Assembly: GCA_005878095.1 (NCBI GenBank)
Contig: VBNH01000068.1
Span: 1-41,587 of the forward strand
Direction of reading: 5' to 3'
DNA from: Gammaproteobacteria bacterium
Lineage (GTDB): Bacteria > Pseudomonadota > Gammaproteobacteria > Steroidobacterales > Steroidobacteraceae
Length of the DNA: 41,587 bases
Position 1 is the first letter of the stretch; every line of letters starts with the position of its first letter. A model generated the notes under the pieces. That model did not search any database, was not told the origin of the DNA, and saw nothing but the letters and a program-made list of their open reading frames with translations. The translations under genes and the position numbers were made by a program. Positions 29,676 through 38,229 of this stretch are shown in pieces.

Positions 29676-30737
29676 ATGGCACTGAAAATAATGATTCTCG
29701 GGGCAAACGGCTTCATCGGCAGCGCGCTCACCAATGCGATCCTGCGCACCCGGCCCTGGGAGGTATACGGCATCGACCTGGCGGATAACAAGCTGGGCGA
29801 TCTGCCGAAAATCGGACGCTTTCACTTCGTCGAAGGCGACATCACCATCAACAAGGAGTGGGTCGAGTACCACGTCAAGAAATGCGACGCGGTGGTGCCG
29901 CTGGTGGCGATCGCCAACCCGGCGCAGTACGTGACCCACCCGCTGCGGGTGTTCGAGCTCGACTTCGAGGCCAACATCGACGTCGTGCGCTACTGCGTCA
30001 AGTACGGCAAGCGTCTCGTCTTCCCCTCGACCTCCGAGATCTACGGCATGTCGCCCGATGCGCTGCTGGATGAAGAGGCGAGCCCCTTGGTGTATGGCCC
30101 GATCAACAAGCAGCGCTGGATCTACGCCGCCTCCAAGCAGCTGCTCGACCGGGTCATCTACGCCTACGGCGTGCGCGACTGCCTCGACTACACCCTGTTC
30201 CGGCCGTTCAATTTCATCGGTCCGAATCTCGACAATGTCGAGGAGCCGAAGGAAGGCAGCTCGCGGGTGTTCACCCAGTTTCTCTCCAACGTGCTCTACA
30301 GGCGGCCGATCAAGCTGGTCGACGGCGGCAGCCAGAAGCGCTCGTTCACCTACATCGACGATGCCATCGAAGCCCTGCTCACGATCCTCGAGAACAGGGA
30401 TGGCTGCGCCAGCCGGCGCATCTTCAACATCGGCAACCCGAACAACTGCATCTCGATCCGCGATCTGGCGCAGCGCACCATCAGGATCGCGCAGGAGTTT
30501 CCAGTGCTGCGCGACAACGCCCGCGCCACGGAGATCGTCGACGTCTCCGCCGGCGAGTACTACGGCAAGTACTACCAGGACATCCAGGTGCGGGTACCCA
30601 ACGTCGAAGCCGCGCGGCGCGATCTCGGCTGGCGGCCGACCACGGATATGGATACCGCAATCCGGCGCACCATCGAGTTCTACGTGAAGCAGGAAGGCTT
30701 CGGCACGCGCGCGGCGGCGATGGCGGCGGGCATCTAG
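29676..30737 (+). CDS. UDP-glucuronate decarboxylase (stand-alone ArnA C-terminal activity)
   Basis: This 353-residue extended short-chain dehydrogenase has the NAD-binding ILGANGFIGSALTNAIL (about 7-23). It also has GDITINKEWVEYHVKKCD, PSTSEIYGM, the catalytic YxxxK in IYAASKQ and FRPFNFIGP. It matches the C-terminal half of E. coli ArnA, which oxidatively decarboxylates UDP-glucuronate to UDP-4-keto-pentose. Here it is a separate gene, first in the arn operon, while the formyltransferase half is at 34965-35891. ATG at 29676 (MALKIMILGANG) is preferred over an upstream in-frame ATG lacking conserved sequence. ArnT follows after 15 bp. Confidence 0.85.
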   Translation: MALKIMILGANGFIGSALTNAILRTRPWEVYGIDLADNKLGDLPKIGRFHFVEGDITINKEWVEYHVKKCDAVVPLVAIANPAQYVTHPLRVFELDFEANIDVVRYCVKYGKRLVFPSTSEIYGMSPDALLDEEASPLVYGPINKQRWIYAASKQLLDRVIYAYGVRDCLDYTLFRPFNFIGPNLDNVEEPKEGSSRVFTQFLSNVLYRRPIKLVDGGSQKRSFTYIDDAIEALLTILENRDGCASRRIFNIGNPNNCISIRDLAQRTIRIAQEFPVLRDNARATEIVDVSAGEYYGKYYQDIQVRVPNVEAARRDLGWRPTTDMDTAIRRTIEFYVKQEGFGTRAAAMAAGI

Positions 30738-30752
30738 CATCCCGCCCGCGGC

Positions 30753-32432
30753 ATGGACTTACGACTGGAGGAGGGGCGGCGCGGGGGCCGGCTCGGCTGG
30801 CGGGCGTGGGTGATCCTCGGCGCCGCCTGGTTCGCGACCCTCGAGGTGCGGCCGCTGCTCGATCCCGACGAGGGCCGTTACGCCGAGATCCCGCGCGAGA
30901 TGCTCGCGAGCGGTGACTGGATCACCCCCAGGTTCGATGGCCTGAAGTACTTCGAGAAGCCGCCGCTGCAGTACTGGGCGACGGCCGCGGCGTACCAGGT
31001 ATTCGGCCTCGAGCAGTGGAGCTCGCGGCTGTGGAGCGTGGGGCTGGCATTCGCGTGCCTGCCGCTGGTGTTTGCCTGGGTGGCGCGCCTGTACGGGCGC
31101 GACAGCGCGCTGCTGGCGCTGACGGCGCTCGCCGTCAGTCCGTTCTTCGTGATCGTCGGCCATCTCAACCTGCTGGACGGCGGCTTCACCTTCTGGCTGA
31201 CGGCCGCGGTGTTGGCTTTCACCCTGGCGCAGACCGCCCCGCCGGCATCCGCCGCCGAGCGGGGCTGGATGCTGACCGCCTGGGGGGCGGCCGCCCTGGC
31301 GGTGCTTTCCAAGGGAATCGTCGTCGGGGTGCTCGCGGGAGCTGCGCTCATCCTCTACACGCTCGGTGAGCGTGACACGCACACCTGGCGGCGGCTGCAC
31401 CCGGGCGCGGGCCTGGCGCTGTTCGCCGCGCTCGCCGCCCCGTGGTTCGTCGTGGTATCGCTGCGCAATCCCAGCTTCCCGGGATTCTTCTTCGTACACG
31501 AGCATTTCACGCGCTTCCTCACCACGGTGCACCAGCGCGTGGAGCCGTGGTGGTACTTCCTGCCGCTGCTGCTGCTGGGGGTGCTGCCATGGATCGCGCC
31601 GCTGGTGCGGGCCGGCCGCCGCGCCTGGGCCGGGGCCGCCGCTCCCGACACGGCGCCCGCGGCCGCCGCCGCAGGCAGCGGGATACCGCAGTTCAAACCC
31701 CTCAAGTTCCTGCTGATCTTCGCCGCGGTCACGCTGGTGTTCTTCTCGGCCTCCGGGTCCAAGCTCGCGCCCTACATCCTGCCCATGCTGCCGGTGCTGG
31801 CGGCCGTCACCGGCGCAGGCAGCGGCGCCGGGGGCGAGCTGGCGCGCCACGCGGCGCGCATCGGCGCGGCTCTGGTGGTGGTCATCGCGGCGGGACTCCT
31901 TGTTTATAGCACCCGGCGCAACGGCTATGTACCGCAGCAGGCGCTGTGGTGGGCGCTCACCGGGGCGCTGGCGGCGCTGCCGGCCGTGGCCGTGACCTTC
32001 ATGAGGCAAGCCTCCACGGAGCGGCGTGCGCCGCTCGTGACCGCCGCGAGTGCGATCCTCGCCTGGCAGTGCCTGTTGTGCGAGTACACTCTCATCCCGC
32101 CGGCGCGCTCGGCGCGCGAGCTGGTGAGCGCCGCGCGCTCCTTCATCGGTGCCCGCACGCCTCTCTACAGCGTCGGTCAGTATCGCGAGACGGTGTCACC
32201 GTACCTGGGGCGCACGCTGCAGCTGGTGGGCTTCGAGGGAGAGCTGCGGTTCGGGCTGCAGCAGCAGCCGGACCGGCGCATGGCGCTGGCGGAATTCGCC
32301 GCCCGCTGGAGCGCGGGGGGCGACGCCGTGGCATTCTTCGATCCCGGAGTCTGGGATGAGTGCCGGCGGCAGGGGCTCCCCGGGCGCGTGATTGCCGCCG
32401 ACAACTACACCGTCGCCGTGAGTCGCCTGTGA
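30753..32432 (+). CDS. arnT: Undecaprenyl phosphate-aminoarabinose:lipid A transferase (ArnT-like)
   Basis: This 559-residue GT-C glycosyltransferase is close to the 550 of E. coli ArnT. After the first transmembrane helix comes the catalytic loop RPLLDPDEGRYAEIPREM with the acidic pair. About 11-12 further helices and a C-terminal periplasmic domain of about 160 residues follow. It transfers 4-amino-4-deoxy-L-arabinose from undecaprenyl phosphate to lipid A on the periplasmic side, lowering negative charge and giving polymyxin resistance in known systems. A relaxed-specificity PMT-family glycosyltransferase is possible, but the neighbours argue for ArnT. The stop overlaps the next start (GTGA). 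Confidence 0.85.
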   Translation: MDLRLEEGRRGGRLGWRAWVILGAAWFATLEVRPLLDPDEGRYAEIPREMLASGDWITPRFDGLKYFEKPPLQYWATAAAYQVFGLEQWSSRLWSVGLAFACLPLVFAWVARLYGRDSALLALTALAVSPFFVIVGHLNLLDGGFTFWLTAAVLAFTLAQTAPPASAAERGWMLTAWGAAALAVLSKGIVVGVLAGAALILYTLGERDTHTWRRLHPGAGLALFAALAAPWFVVVSLRNPSFPGFFFVHEHFTRFLTTVHQRVEPWWYFLPLLLLGVLPWIAPLVRAGRRAWAGAAAPDTAPAAAAAGSGIPQFKPLKFLLIFAAVTLVFFSASGSKLAPYILPMLPVLAAVTGAGSGAGGELARHAARIGAALVVVIAAGLLVYSTRRNGYVPQQALWWALTGALAALPAVAVTFMRQASTERRAPLVTAASAILAWQCLLCEYTLIPPARSARELVSAARSFIGARTPLYSVGQYRETVSPYLGRTLQLVGFEGELRFGLQQQPDRRMALAEFAARWSAGGDAVAFFDPGVWDECRRQGLPGRVIAADNYTVAVSRL

Positions 32433-32800
32433 AGCTTGCCGATTTTGCCATCCTGTCGTGTGGCGTGCTGCTCAACGCGTTGGCGCAGCTGGGGCTCAAA
32501 GCCGCCACGCGCGTGAGTGGCCCGCTGGTTGCCGGCGACGCCGGCGTATGGAAGAAGGGGCTCGACCTGCTGGTCGTGCCCTCGTTATGGTATGCGCTGT
32601 GCGCCTACGGCCTCAGCGTCATCGTCTGGCTGGTGGGCCTGTCACGGGTGCCGGTGAGCCAGGCGTATCCGCTGCTGTCGCTCGGCTATGTCATCAATGT
32701 CGGCCTCGCCTGGTGGCTCCTGGGCGAGTTACCCACCGCCCAGCGCCTCGCCGGAATCGGCGTCATCATCCTGGGTGTCGTACTGGTGGCCCGCTCATGA
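32429..32800 (+). CDS. EmrE-like flippase subunit (ArnE/ArnF-like)
   Basis: This 123-residue protein has four transmembrane helices of the small multidrug resistance fold, with NALAQLGLKAA in helix 1 and a final LAGIGVIILGVVLVARS. It should move undecaprenyl-phosphate-aminoarabinose across the inner membrane. Enteric bacteria use two such subunits, ArnE and ArnF; only one is encoded here, so it may form a homodimer or have a distant partner. The GTG start overlaps the arnT stop and the end overlaps the arnB start (ATGA). Confidence 0.8.
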   Translation: MKLADFAILSCGVLLNALAQLGLKAATRVSGPLVAGDAGVWKKGLDLLVVPSLWYALCAYGLSVIVWLVGLSRVPVSQAYPLLSLGYVINVGLAWWLLGELPTAQRLAGIGVIILGVVLVARS

Positions 32801-33939
32801 ATGACTCGACCAGGCAGGTAAACCCGATGTTGCCCTTTACGCGCCCCTGGATCGACGAGGACACCATCGAGGCGGTGGTCGAGGTGCTGCGCTCCGGCTG
32901 GCTGGCGAGCGGACCGAAGGTCGCGCAATTCGAGCAGGAGCTGTCGAGCTACTTCGGCGGACGGCCGGTGCGTACCCAGACCTCCGCGACGGCGGGCCTG
33001 GAGCTGGCGCTGCTGGCCTGTGGCATCGGCAAGGGCGATGAGGTCATCACGCCGGCGCTGAGCTTCGTGGCGACCGCCAACGTCATCGTGCGCGTGGGCG
33101 CGCGCCCGGTGTTCGTGGACGTGGGCCTGGACTCGCGCAACATCGATCTGGAGCAGGTGGCGGCGGCGATCACGCCGCGCACCCGCGCCATCCTGCCGGT
33201 GCATTTTGCCGGCCTGCCGGTGGACATGGAGCGGCTGTATACACTCGCGGACCGGCAGCGGCTGCGCGTCATCGAGGACGCCGCGCATGCCATCGGCTCC
33301 GCCTGGCGCGGGCGGCGCATCGGCAGCTTCGGGGACCTGGTGGTGTTCAGCTTTCACCCCAACAAGAACATCACCACCATCGAGGGCGGCGCGATCTCGG
33401 GCGGCTCGCCCGAGGAACTCAAGGCGATCGAGTTGCACCGCTGGCACGGCCAGGTGAAGTCCGGGCCCGACGGGTTCGACACGCTGCTCCCCGGCGGCAA
33501 GTACAACCTCTCGGACGTCGCAGCCGCGGTGGGCCTGGGACAGCTCAGGCGCCTCGAGGAATTCAACGCCCGGCGCCGTGTGCTGGTGGCGCGCTACTTC
33601 GAGCTGTGGGGTGCGGATCCGCCGCTGCGCCTGCCGGAGCGCGGGGATGCGGGCCACAGCTGGCATGTGTTTACCCCGCTCCTGCCCCTGGCGCGGATGC
33701 GCATCTCGCGGCGCGCGTTCATCGAGTCCATGAAGGAGCGCGGCATCGGTGTCGGGATCCACTACCCGGCGATCCACCTGTTCAGCGCCTACCGGGCGCT
33801 CGGCTATCGCGAGGGGCAGTTCCCCAACGCGGAGCGCATCGGCCGCGAGACCGTGACCCTGCCGCTGTTTCCGGCGATGGAGCTTCACGAGGTCGAGCGC
33901 GTGGTGCGCGCGGTGAACGACATCGTGCGGGGTGCTTAG
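32797..33939 (+). CDS. arnB: UDP-4-keto-pentose aminotransferase (ArnB)
   Basis: This 380-residue PLP enzyme of the DegT/DnrJ/EryC1 family contains the start PFTRPWIDEDTIEAVVEVLRSGW (residues 13-35), TSATAGLELAL, HFAGLPVDM, EDAAHAIG with D161, and the PLP lysine K190 in FSFHPNKNITTIEGG. It transaminates UDP-4-keto-pentose with glutamate to UDP-aminoarabinose. The start is fixed by the ATGA overlap with the flippase gene; arnC follows after 3 bp. Confidence 0.9.
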   Translation: MNDSTRQVNPMLPFTRPWIDEDTIEAVVEVLRSGWLASGPKVAQFEQELSSYFGGRPVRTQTSATAGLELALLACGIGKGDEVITPALSFVATANVIVRVGARPVFVDVGLDSRNIDLEQVAAAITPRTRAILPVHFAGLPVDMERLYTLADRQRLRVIEDAAHAIGSAWRGRRIGSFGDLVVFSFHPNKNITTIEGGAISGGSPEELKAIELHRWHGQVKSGPDGFDTLLPGGKYNLSDVAAAVGLGQLRRLEEFNARRRVLVARYFELWGADPPLRLPERGDAGHSWHVFTPLLPLARMRISRRAFIESMKERGIGVGIHYPAIHLFSAYRALGYREGQFPNAERIGRETVTLPLFPAMELHEVERVVRAVNDIVRGA

Positions 33940-33942
33940 CGC

Positions 33943-34968
33943 ATGAGCCCCCAGGTTTCGGTCGTCATTCCGGTGTTCAACGAGCAGGAGGGGCTGCCGC
34001 TGCTGTTCGAGCGCCTCTACCCGGCGCTCGATGCCCTGGGACGCTCTTACGAGGTGGTGTTCGTCGATGACGGCAGCTCGGACGGTTCCGTCGCGGAGCT
34101 GCGCGAGCAGTTCGAGCGGCGGCCGGACGTGACGCGGGTCGTGCTGCTGGCGCGCAATGCCGGCCAGCACCTGGCCATTCTCGCCGCCTTTGCGCACTCG
34201 CGCGGCACTTACATGATCACCCTCGATGCCGACCTGCAGAACCCGCCCGAGGAGATCGCGCGACTGATCGCGGCCATGGACGCGGGCGCGGATTACGTCG
34301 GCACCATCCGCAGGAGACGCCGGGACGTGCTGTGGCGCAAGGCGGCCTCGCGGCTGATGAATCGCCTGCGCGAGAGAACCACCTCCATCCGCATCACCGA
34401 CCAGGGCTGCATGCTGCGCGGCTACCATCGCAGCGTGGTCGATGCGCTCAACCACTGCACCGAGATGAGCACCTACGTGCCCGCGCTCGCCTACACCTTC
34501 GCACGCCATCCGCTGGAGATCGAAGTGGCGCATGCCGAGCGCGCGGTCGGACAGACCAAGTACTCCCTGTATCGCCTCATCCGACTCAACTTCGATCTCA
34601 TGACCGGATTCTCGGTGGCGCCGCTGCAGTTCTTCTCCATGACCGGCGGGGTGATCGCGCTGATTTCGCTGATCCTGGTTGTCTACCTCGCGCTCCGCCG
34701 CCTGATCGTGGGCCCCGAGGCCCAGGGTCTGTTTACCCTGTTCGGCATTGCCTTCTTCCTGATCGGGGTGGCGCTCATCGGCCTGGGAGTGGTCGGCGAG
34801 TATGTGGGCCGCATCTACGAGCAGGTGCGCCAGCGACCACGCTACATGGTGGCGGCGGTGCTCGAGCAGGCGGAGCAAGGCGCGACGGAGCGGCTCGCAC
34901 CGGCCGGCGCCGCGCAGCTGCCCGCGCCGCTGACGAGCGCGGCGCGCGTGCGGGGAGCGTCGGAGTGA
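33943..34968 (+). CDS. arnC: Undecaprenyl-phosphate formamido-arabinose transferase (ArnC)
   Basis: This 341-residue GT2 glycosyltransferase has the nucleotide-binding start VSVVIPVFNEQEGLPLLF, FVDDGSSDGS, LDADLQNPPEEIARLI and a DQGCMLRGY segment. Two transmembrane helices follow (about 225-252 and 262-285). It attaches the formylated aminoarabinose to undecaprenyl phosphate. Because ArnC uses the N-formylated donor, the formyltransferase gene coupled to its end (GTGA overlap at 34965-34968) is in a sensible place. The C-terminal Ala/Arg-rich tail of about 40 residues is variable in the family. Confidence 0.9.
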   Translation: MSPQVSVVIPVFNEQEGLPLLFERLYPALDALGRSYEVVFVDDGSSDGSVAELREQFERRPDVTRVVLLARNAGQHLAILAAFAHSRGTYMITLDADLQNPPEEIARLIAAMDAGADYVGTIRRRRRDVLWRKAASRLMNRLRERTTSIRITDQGCMLRGYHRSVVDALNHCTEMSTYVPALAYTFARHPLEIEVAHAERAVGQTKYSLYRLIRLNFDLMTGFSVAPLQFFSMTGGVIALISLILVVYLALRRLIVGPEAQGLFTLFGIAFFLIGVALIGLGVVGEYVGRIYEQVRQRPRYMVAAVLEQAEQGATERLAPAGAAQLPAPLTSAARVRGASE

Positions 34969-35891
34969 GCCGGGCGCGAGCCGTCGTCTTCGCCTATCAC
35001 GATGTCGGAGTCCGGTGCCTCAAGACGCTCATCTCCGCGGGCGTCGATATTCCGCTGGTGGTCACCGTCCGCGACGATGCGCGCGAGACGCACTGGTATG
35101 CGAGCGTCGCGGCGGCCGCGGCCGACCATGGACTCGCGGTCATCGCACCCGCGGAGGCGAACGACTCGCAACTCGAGCGCACGCTCGGCGAGCTGCAGCC
35201 GGACTTCATCTTTTCCTTCTACTACCGGTCGCTCCTGGGCGCACCACTCCTGCGCGCCGCCCGCCGGGGCGCCCTCAACATGCACGGCTCGCTGCTGCCG
35301 AAGTACCGGGGGCGCGCGCCGGTGAACTGGGCGATCCTCAGGGGGGAGCGCGAGACGGGCGCGACTCTGCACTACATGGTCGAGCGCGCGGATGCCGGCG
35401 ACATCGTCGACCAGCTGGCCGTCCCCATCCTGCAGGACGACGACGCCCGCGAAGTGTTCGCCAAGGTGACCGTTGCCGCCGAGACGATCCTGGCGCGCTC
35501 GCTGCCCGCTCTGCTTGCCGGCACCGCGGCACGCAGGCCGCAGCCCATCGTGCCGGGTCAGTACTTCGGCCGGCGCGAGCCCCGCGACGGGCGCATCGAC
35601 TGGAGCCGACCGGCGCTTGAGATCCACAACCTGGTGCGGGCGGTGGCGCCACCCTTTCCGGGTGCGTTCGCGCAAATTGCCGGCGAGCGCTGGGAGATCC
35701 ATCGCACCCGTGTGAGCGCGCGCCGCGCGCCCCCCGGGGGCGGGGTGCGGCTGTTCGCCGCCGACGGCGAGTGTCACATCGCCTGTGCCGATGGCGCAGT
35801 TCTGTCGCTGCGCGCGGCCGCCACTGACCATGGGCCGATCGATCTCGCCGCCTTCGCGCGCGAGCTTACGACACCCGTGCCGCTCTTCTGA
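34965..35891 (+). CDS. UDP-aminoarabinose N-formyltransferase (stand-alone ArnA N-terminal activity)
   Basis: This 308-residue protein matches the N-terminal half of E. coli ArnA. The catalytic triad of the formyltransferase fold is visible as N105 and H107 in LNMHGSLLPKYRGRAPVNW and D143 in MVERADAGDIV, three residues later than in E. coli ArnA as I recall the numbering. A C-terminal OB-like domain (about 205-308) follows. It uses 10-formyltetrahydrofolate to formylate UDP-aminoarabinose. The GTG start overlaps the arnC stop; arnD follows after 2 bp. Having this and the decarboxylase as separate genes differs from enteric bacteria. Confidence 0.85.
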   Translation: MSRARAVVFAYHDVGVRCLKTLISAGVDIPLVVTVRDDARETHWYASVAAAAADHGLAVIAPAEANDSQLERTLGELQPDFIFSFYYRSLLGAPLLRAARRGALNMHGSLLPKYRGRAPVNWAILRGERETGATLHYMVERADAGDIVDQLAVPILQDDDAREVFAKVTVAAETILARSLPALLAGTAARRPQPIVPGQYFGRREPRDGRIDWSRPALEIHNLVRAVAPPFPGAFAQIAGERWEIHRTRVSARRAPPGGGVRLFAADGECHIACADGAVLSLRAAATDHGPIDLAAFARELTTPVPLF

Positions 35892-35893
35892 CC

Positions 35894-36802
35894 GTGCCGC
35901 TCGTCGCCCTCAAGATCGACGTCGACACCTATCGCGGCACGCGCGAAGGCGTGCCGCGGCTCGCGGATCTGCTGCAGCGCCTGGGAGTGCCGGCGACCTT
36001 TCTCTTCAGCCTCGGCCCGGATCACACCGGCCGCGCGATCAAACGCGTCTTGCGCCGCGGCTTCCTCGGCAAGGTGAAGCGCACCTCCGTGCTCGAGCAC
36101 TACGGCCTGAAGACGCTGCTGTACGGAGTCCTCCTTCCGGGCCCGCACATCGGCCGGCGCTGCGCCGCGCAGCTGCAGGACATCGCGCGGCGCGGGTTCG
36201 AGGTCGGCGTGCACGCCTGGGATCACGTGCGCTGGCAGGACCGTGTCGCCCGGGCGAGTGAGCCATGGACGCGCCGCGAGCTGACCCTCGCCCGTGATCA
36301 GTTCATGGAGATCTTCGGCCGGGCACCGCTCGTGCACGGCGCGGCCGGATGGCGGACCAACCGTTACGTAGCGGCCCTGCAACGCGAGCTCGGCTTCCGC
36401 TACGCCTCCGATACGCGCGGTACCGGGCCGTTTGTGCCGCTGCTCGACCACGACGCGGTCGCGGTGCCGCAGCTGCCGACCACCCTGCCGACGCTCGATG
36501 AGCTGATCGGCCGCGCCGACCTGCGCGGCGTGGATCCCGTCGAACACCTGCTCGCCGTCACGGCCGCCGCGCCCGCGCGCGATCACGTGTTCACGCTGCA
36601 CGCAGAGCTCGAGGGCGGCGCGTATCTGCCCTCGTTCGAGCGGTTGCTGCGCGCCTGGCAGCAGCGTGGTACGCGCCTGACGGACCTGGCGACTTACGCC
36701 GGGCAGCTGGATTTCACCAGCCTTGCGCGCTGCAGCATCGTGGCTGGCACGGTCGAGGGGCGCTCGGGCACTCTGGCGTTGCAGTCGCAATGGAAGAAGT
36801 GA
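35894..36802 (+). CDS. arnD: Formamido-arabinose deformylase (ArnD)
   Basis: This 302-residue polysaccharide deacetylase (NodB) family protein shows VALKIDVDTYRGTREGVPR at the start, with the catalytic and metal aspartates, FSLGPDHTGRAI, and the metal histidines in VGVHAWDHVRWQD. GAAGWRTN follows in the second half. ArnD removes the formyl group from undecaprenyl-phosphate-formamidoarabinose. The GTG start is two bases after the previous stop, and its last 13 bases overlap the efflux lipoprotein gene. Confidence 0.9.
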   Translation: MPLVALKIDVDTYRGTREGVPRLADLLQRLGVPATFLFSLGPDHTGRAIKRVLRRGFLGKVKRTSVLEHYGLKTLLYGVLLPGPHIGRRCAAQLQDIARRGFEVGVHAWDHVRWQDRVARASEPWTRRELTLARDQFMEIFGRAPLVHGAAGWRTNRYVAALQRELGFRYASDTRGTGPFVPLLDHDAVAVPQLPTTLPTLDELIGRADLRGVDPVEHLLAVTAAAPARDHVFTLHAELEGGAYLPSFERLLRAWQQRGTRLTDLATYAGQLDFTSLARCSIVAGTVEGRSGTLALQSQWKK

Positions 36803-38229
36803 CCGCCAGGCGACGGCTCCTCGGCGGCGCTGTGGGACTCCTCGCGGCGCTGCTCTCGGCCTGTGTCCACTACGCGCCGCGCCCGCGCCCCGCGGAGCGC
36901 ATCGCCGGCGACTTCACACAGCGTACCTTGAGCGATCCGCAGCTGCGGACGCTGCTCGACAGGCAGCTGCCCGCGCGCGCCTGGCCGCGCTCGCAATGGG
37001 ACCGCGCGGATCTGCTGGTCGCCATGTTGTACTTCAATGACGGCCTCGCCGCCGGGCGGGCCAGCGCCCGGGTCGCGACCGCCGGCACCCGCACCGCGCG
37101 TGAGCACCCCAATCCGACCGTGACGCTCATGTCCGAGTACGCGAACCAGCACGACGGCTCGCCGCTGTGGCTGTGGGCCGTCGTCACCGATTGGTTGCTG
37201 GACGCGGGGGCGAGGCGTGGCGCGCGCATCGCGCTCGCCGACCTCGCCGCGCAGCGCGCCGGTTACGATCTTGCCGAGCTCACCTGGAAGCAGCGCAGTG
37301 CGCTGCGGCGCGCGGCCGCGGACCTGCTGATCACCCAGCGGGAGATCGCCCTGCGTGAAACAGTCAACACCGACCGCCAGGCCCAGCTCGACATGGCTCG
37401 CCGGCGCCTCGAGGCGGGCGCCGCCACCCGCGGCGACCTCGACCGTCTGGTGCGCGATGCGCTGCAGGACGAGCAACAGCTGCACGATGCCAGACGGCGT
37501 GCGAGTCTCGCGCGCAGTGCGCTGGCGGTCGCGGTCGGTGTGCCGGTGAAGGTGCTGGAGAGCCTGAAGGTCGGCTGGGAGCAGCTCGATGATCCGCCGG
37601 CGTTCGACGCGCCGCTGCTCGAGCGGGCTCGCGATGACGCGTTGCTCGCACGCGCCGACGTGCACGGCGCAGTGGTCGCTTACGGCATGGCCGAGCGGGC
37701 GTTGCGCCTGGAGGTCGCCAGACAGTACCCGGACGTGCACCTGGGCCCGGCCTATACCTGGGATCACGGCGTCAGGCGCTATCAGTTCAACCTCGGTCTG
37801 ACGCTGCCGCTTCTGAACCGCAACGCCGGCGCGATCGGCGAGGCCGAGGCGCGGCGCGAGGAGGCCGGCGCGCATCTGGAGGCCACGGTCGCGGGCGCCT
37901 GGCAGGAAATCGACGAGGCGATCCGCCAGTGGCGGCTGGCCCGCGTGCGGCTCGCCGAGGCGCGCGGGCCGCTCTACGGCGCCGCGCAACACATCTACGC
38001 CGAGACCGCGCGCGGCTTCGACGCCGGCGCCAACGACCGCACCGAGCTGGTTGCCGCACGCGTGGCGCGGACGCTCGCGGAGCTGCAGGTGCTGGATGCG
38101 GTGCGCACCGCCCAGGAGGCGCTCGCAACCCTCGAGGATGCGCTGCGCCGGCCGCTCGAAGGTCCGGAGCTCACGCTCACCGCAACCCTGGCGTCCCCGC
38201 CTGTGGCCAGCGAGGGAGTCCCGAGATGA
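36790..38229 (+). CDS. TolC-like outer-membrane efflux lipoprotein
   Basis: This 479-residue protein begins with a signal sequence ending in the lipobox LSAC (Cys about 25). Two long coiled-coil halves of the TolC/CusC fold follow, rich in Ala, Arg and Glu. LGPAYTWDHGVRRYQFNLGLTLPLLNRN marks the second barrel segment (given as a landmark near residues 317-344), where P-LNRN-G is typical. It should form the outer-membrane channel for the adaptor and RND pump encoded next. ATG at 36790 overlaps arnD by 13 bp; an in-frame GTG at 36799 would give a GTGA overlap instead. Confidence 0.85.
   Translation: MEEVTARRRLLGGAVGLLAALLSACVHYAPRPRPAERIAGDFTQRTLSDPQLRTLLDRQLPARAWPRSQWDRADLLVAMLYFNDGLAAGRASARVATAGTRTAREHPNPTVTLMSEYANQHDGSPLWLWAVVTDWLLDAGARRGARIALADLAAQRAGYDLAELTWKQRSALRRAAADLLITQREIALRETVNTDRQAQLDMARRRLEAGAATRGDLDRLVRDALQDEQQLHDARRRASLARSALAVAVGVPVKVLESLKVGWEQLDDPPAFDAPLLERARDDALLARADVHGAVVAYGMAERALRLEVARQYPDVHLGPAYTWDHGVRRYQFNLGLTLPLLNRNAGAIGEAEARREEAGAHLEATVAGAWQEIDEAIRQWRLARVRLAEARGPLYGAAQHIYAETARGFDAGANDRTELVAARVARTLAELQVLDAVRTAQEALATLEDALRRPLEGPELTLTATLASPPVASEGVPR

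Noticed and set aside
32686-34878. Open frame of about 730 codons antisense to arnB and arnC
   Set aside because: Both sense genes have all catalytic motifs and coupled starts; the antisense product has no recognisable family.
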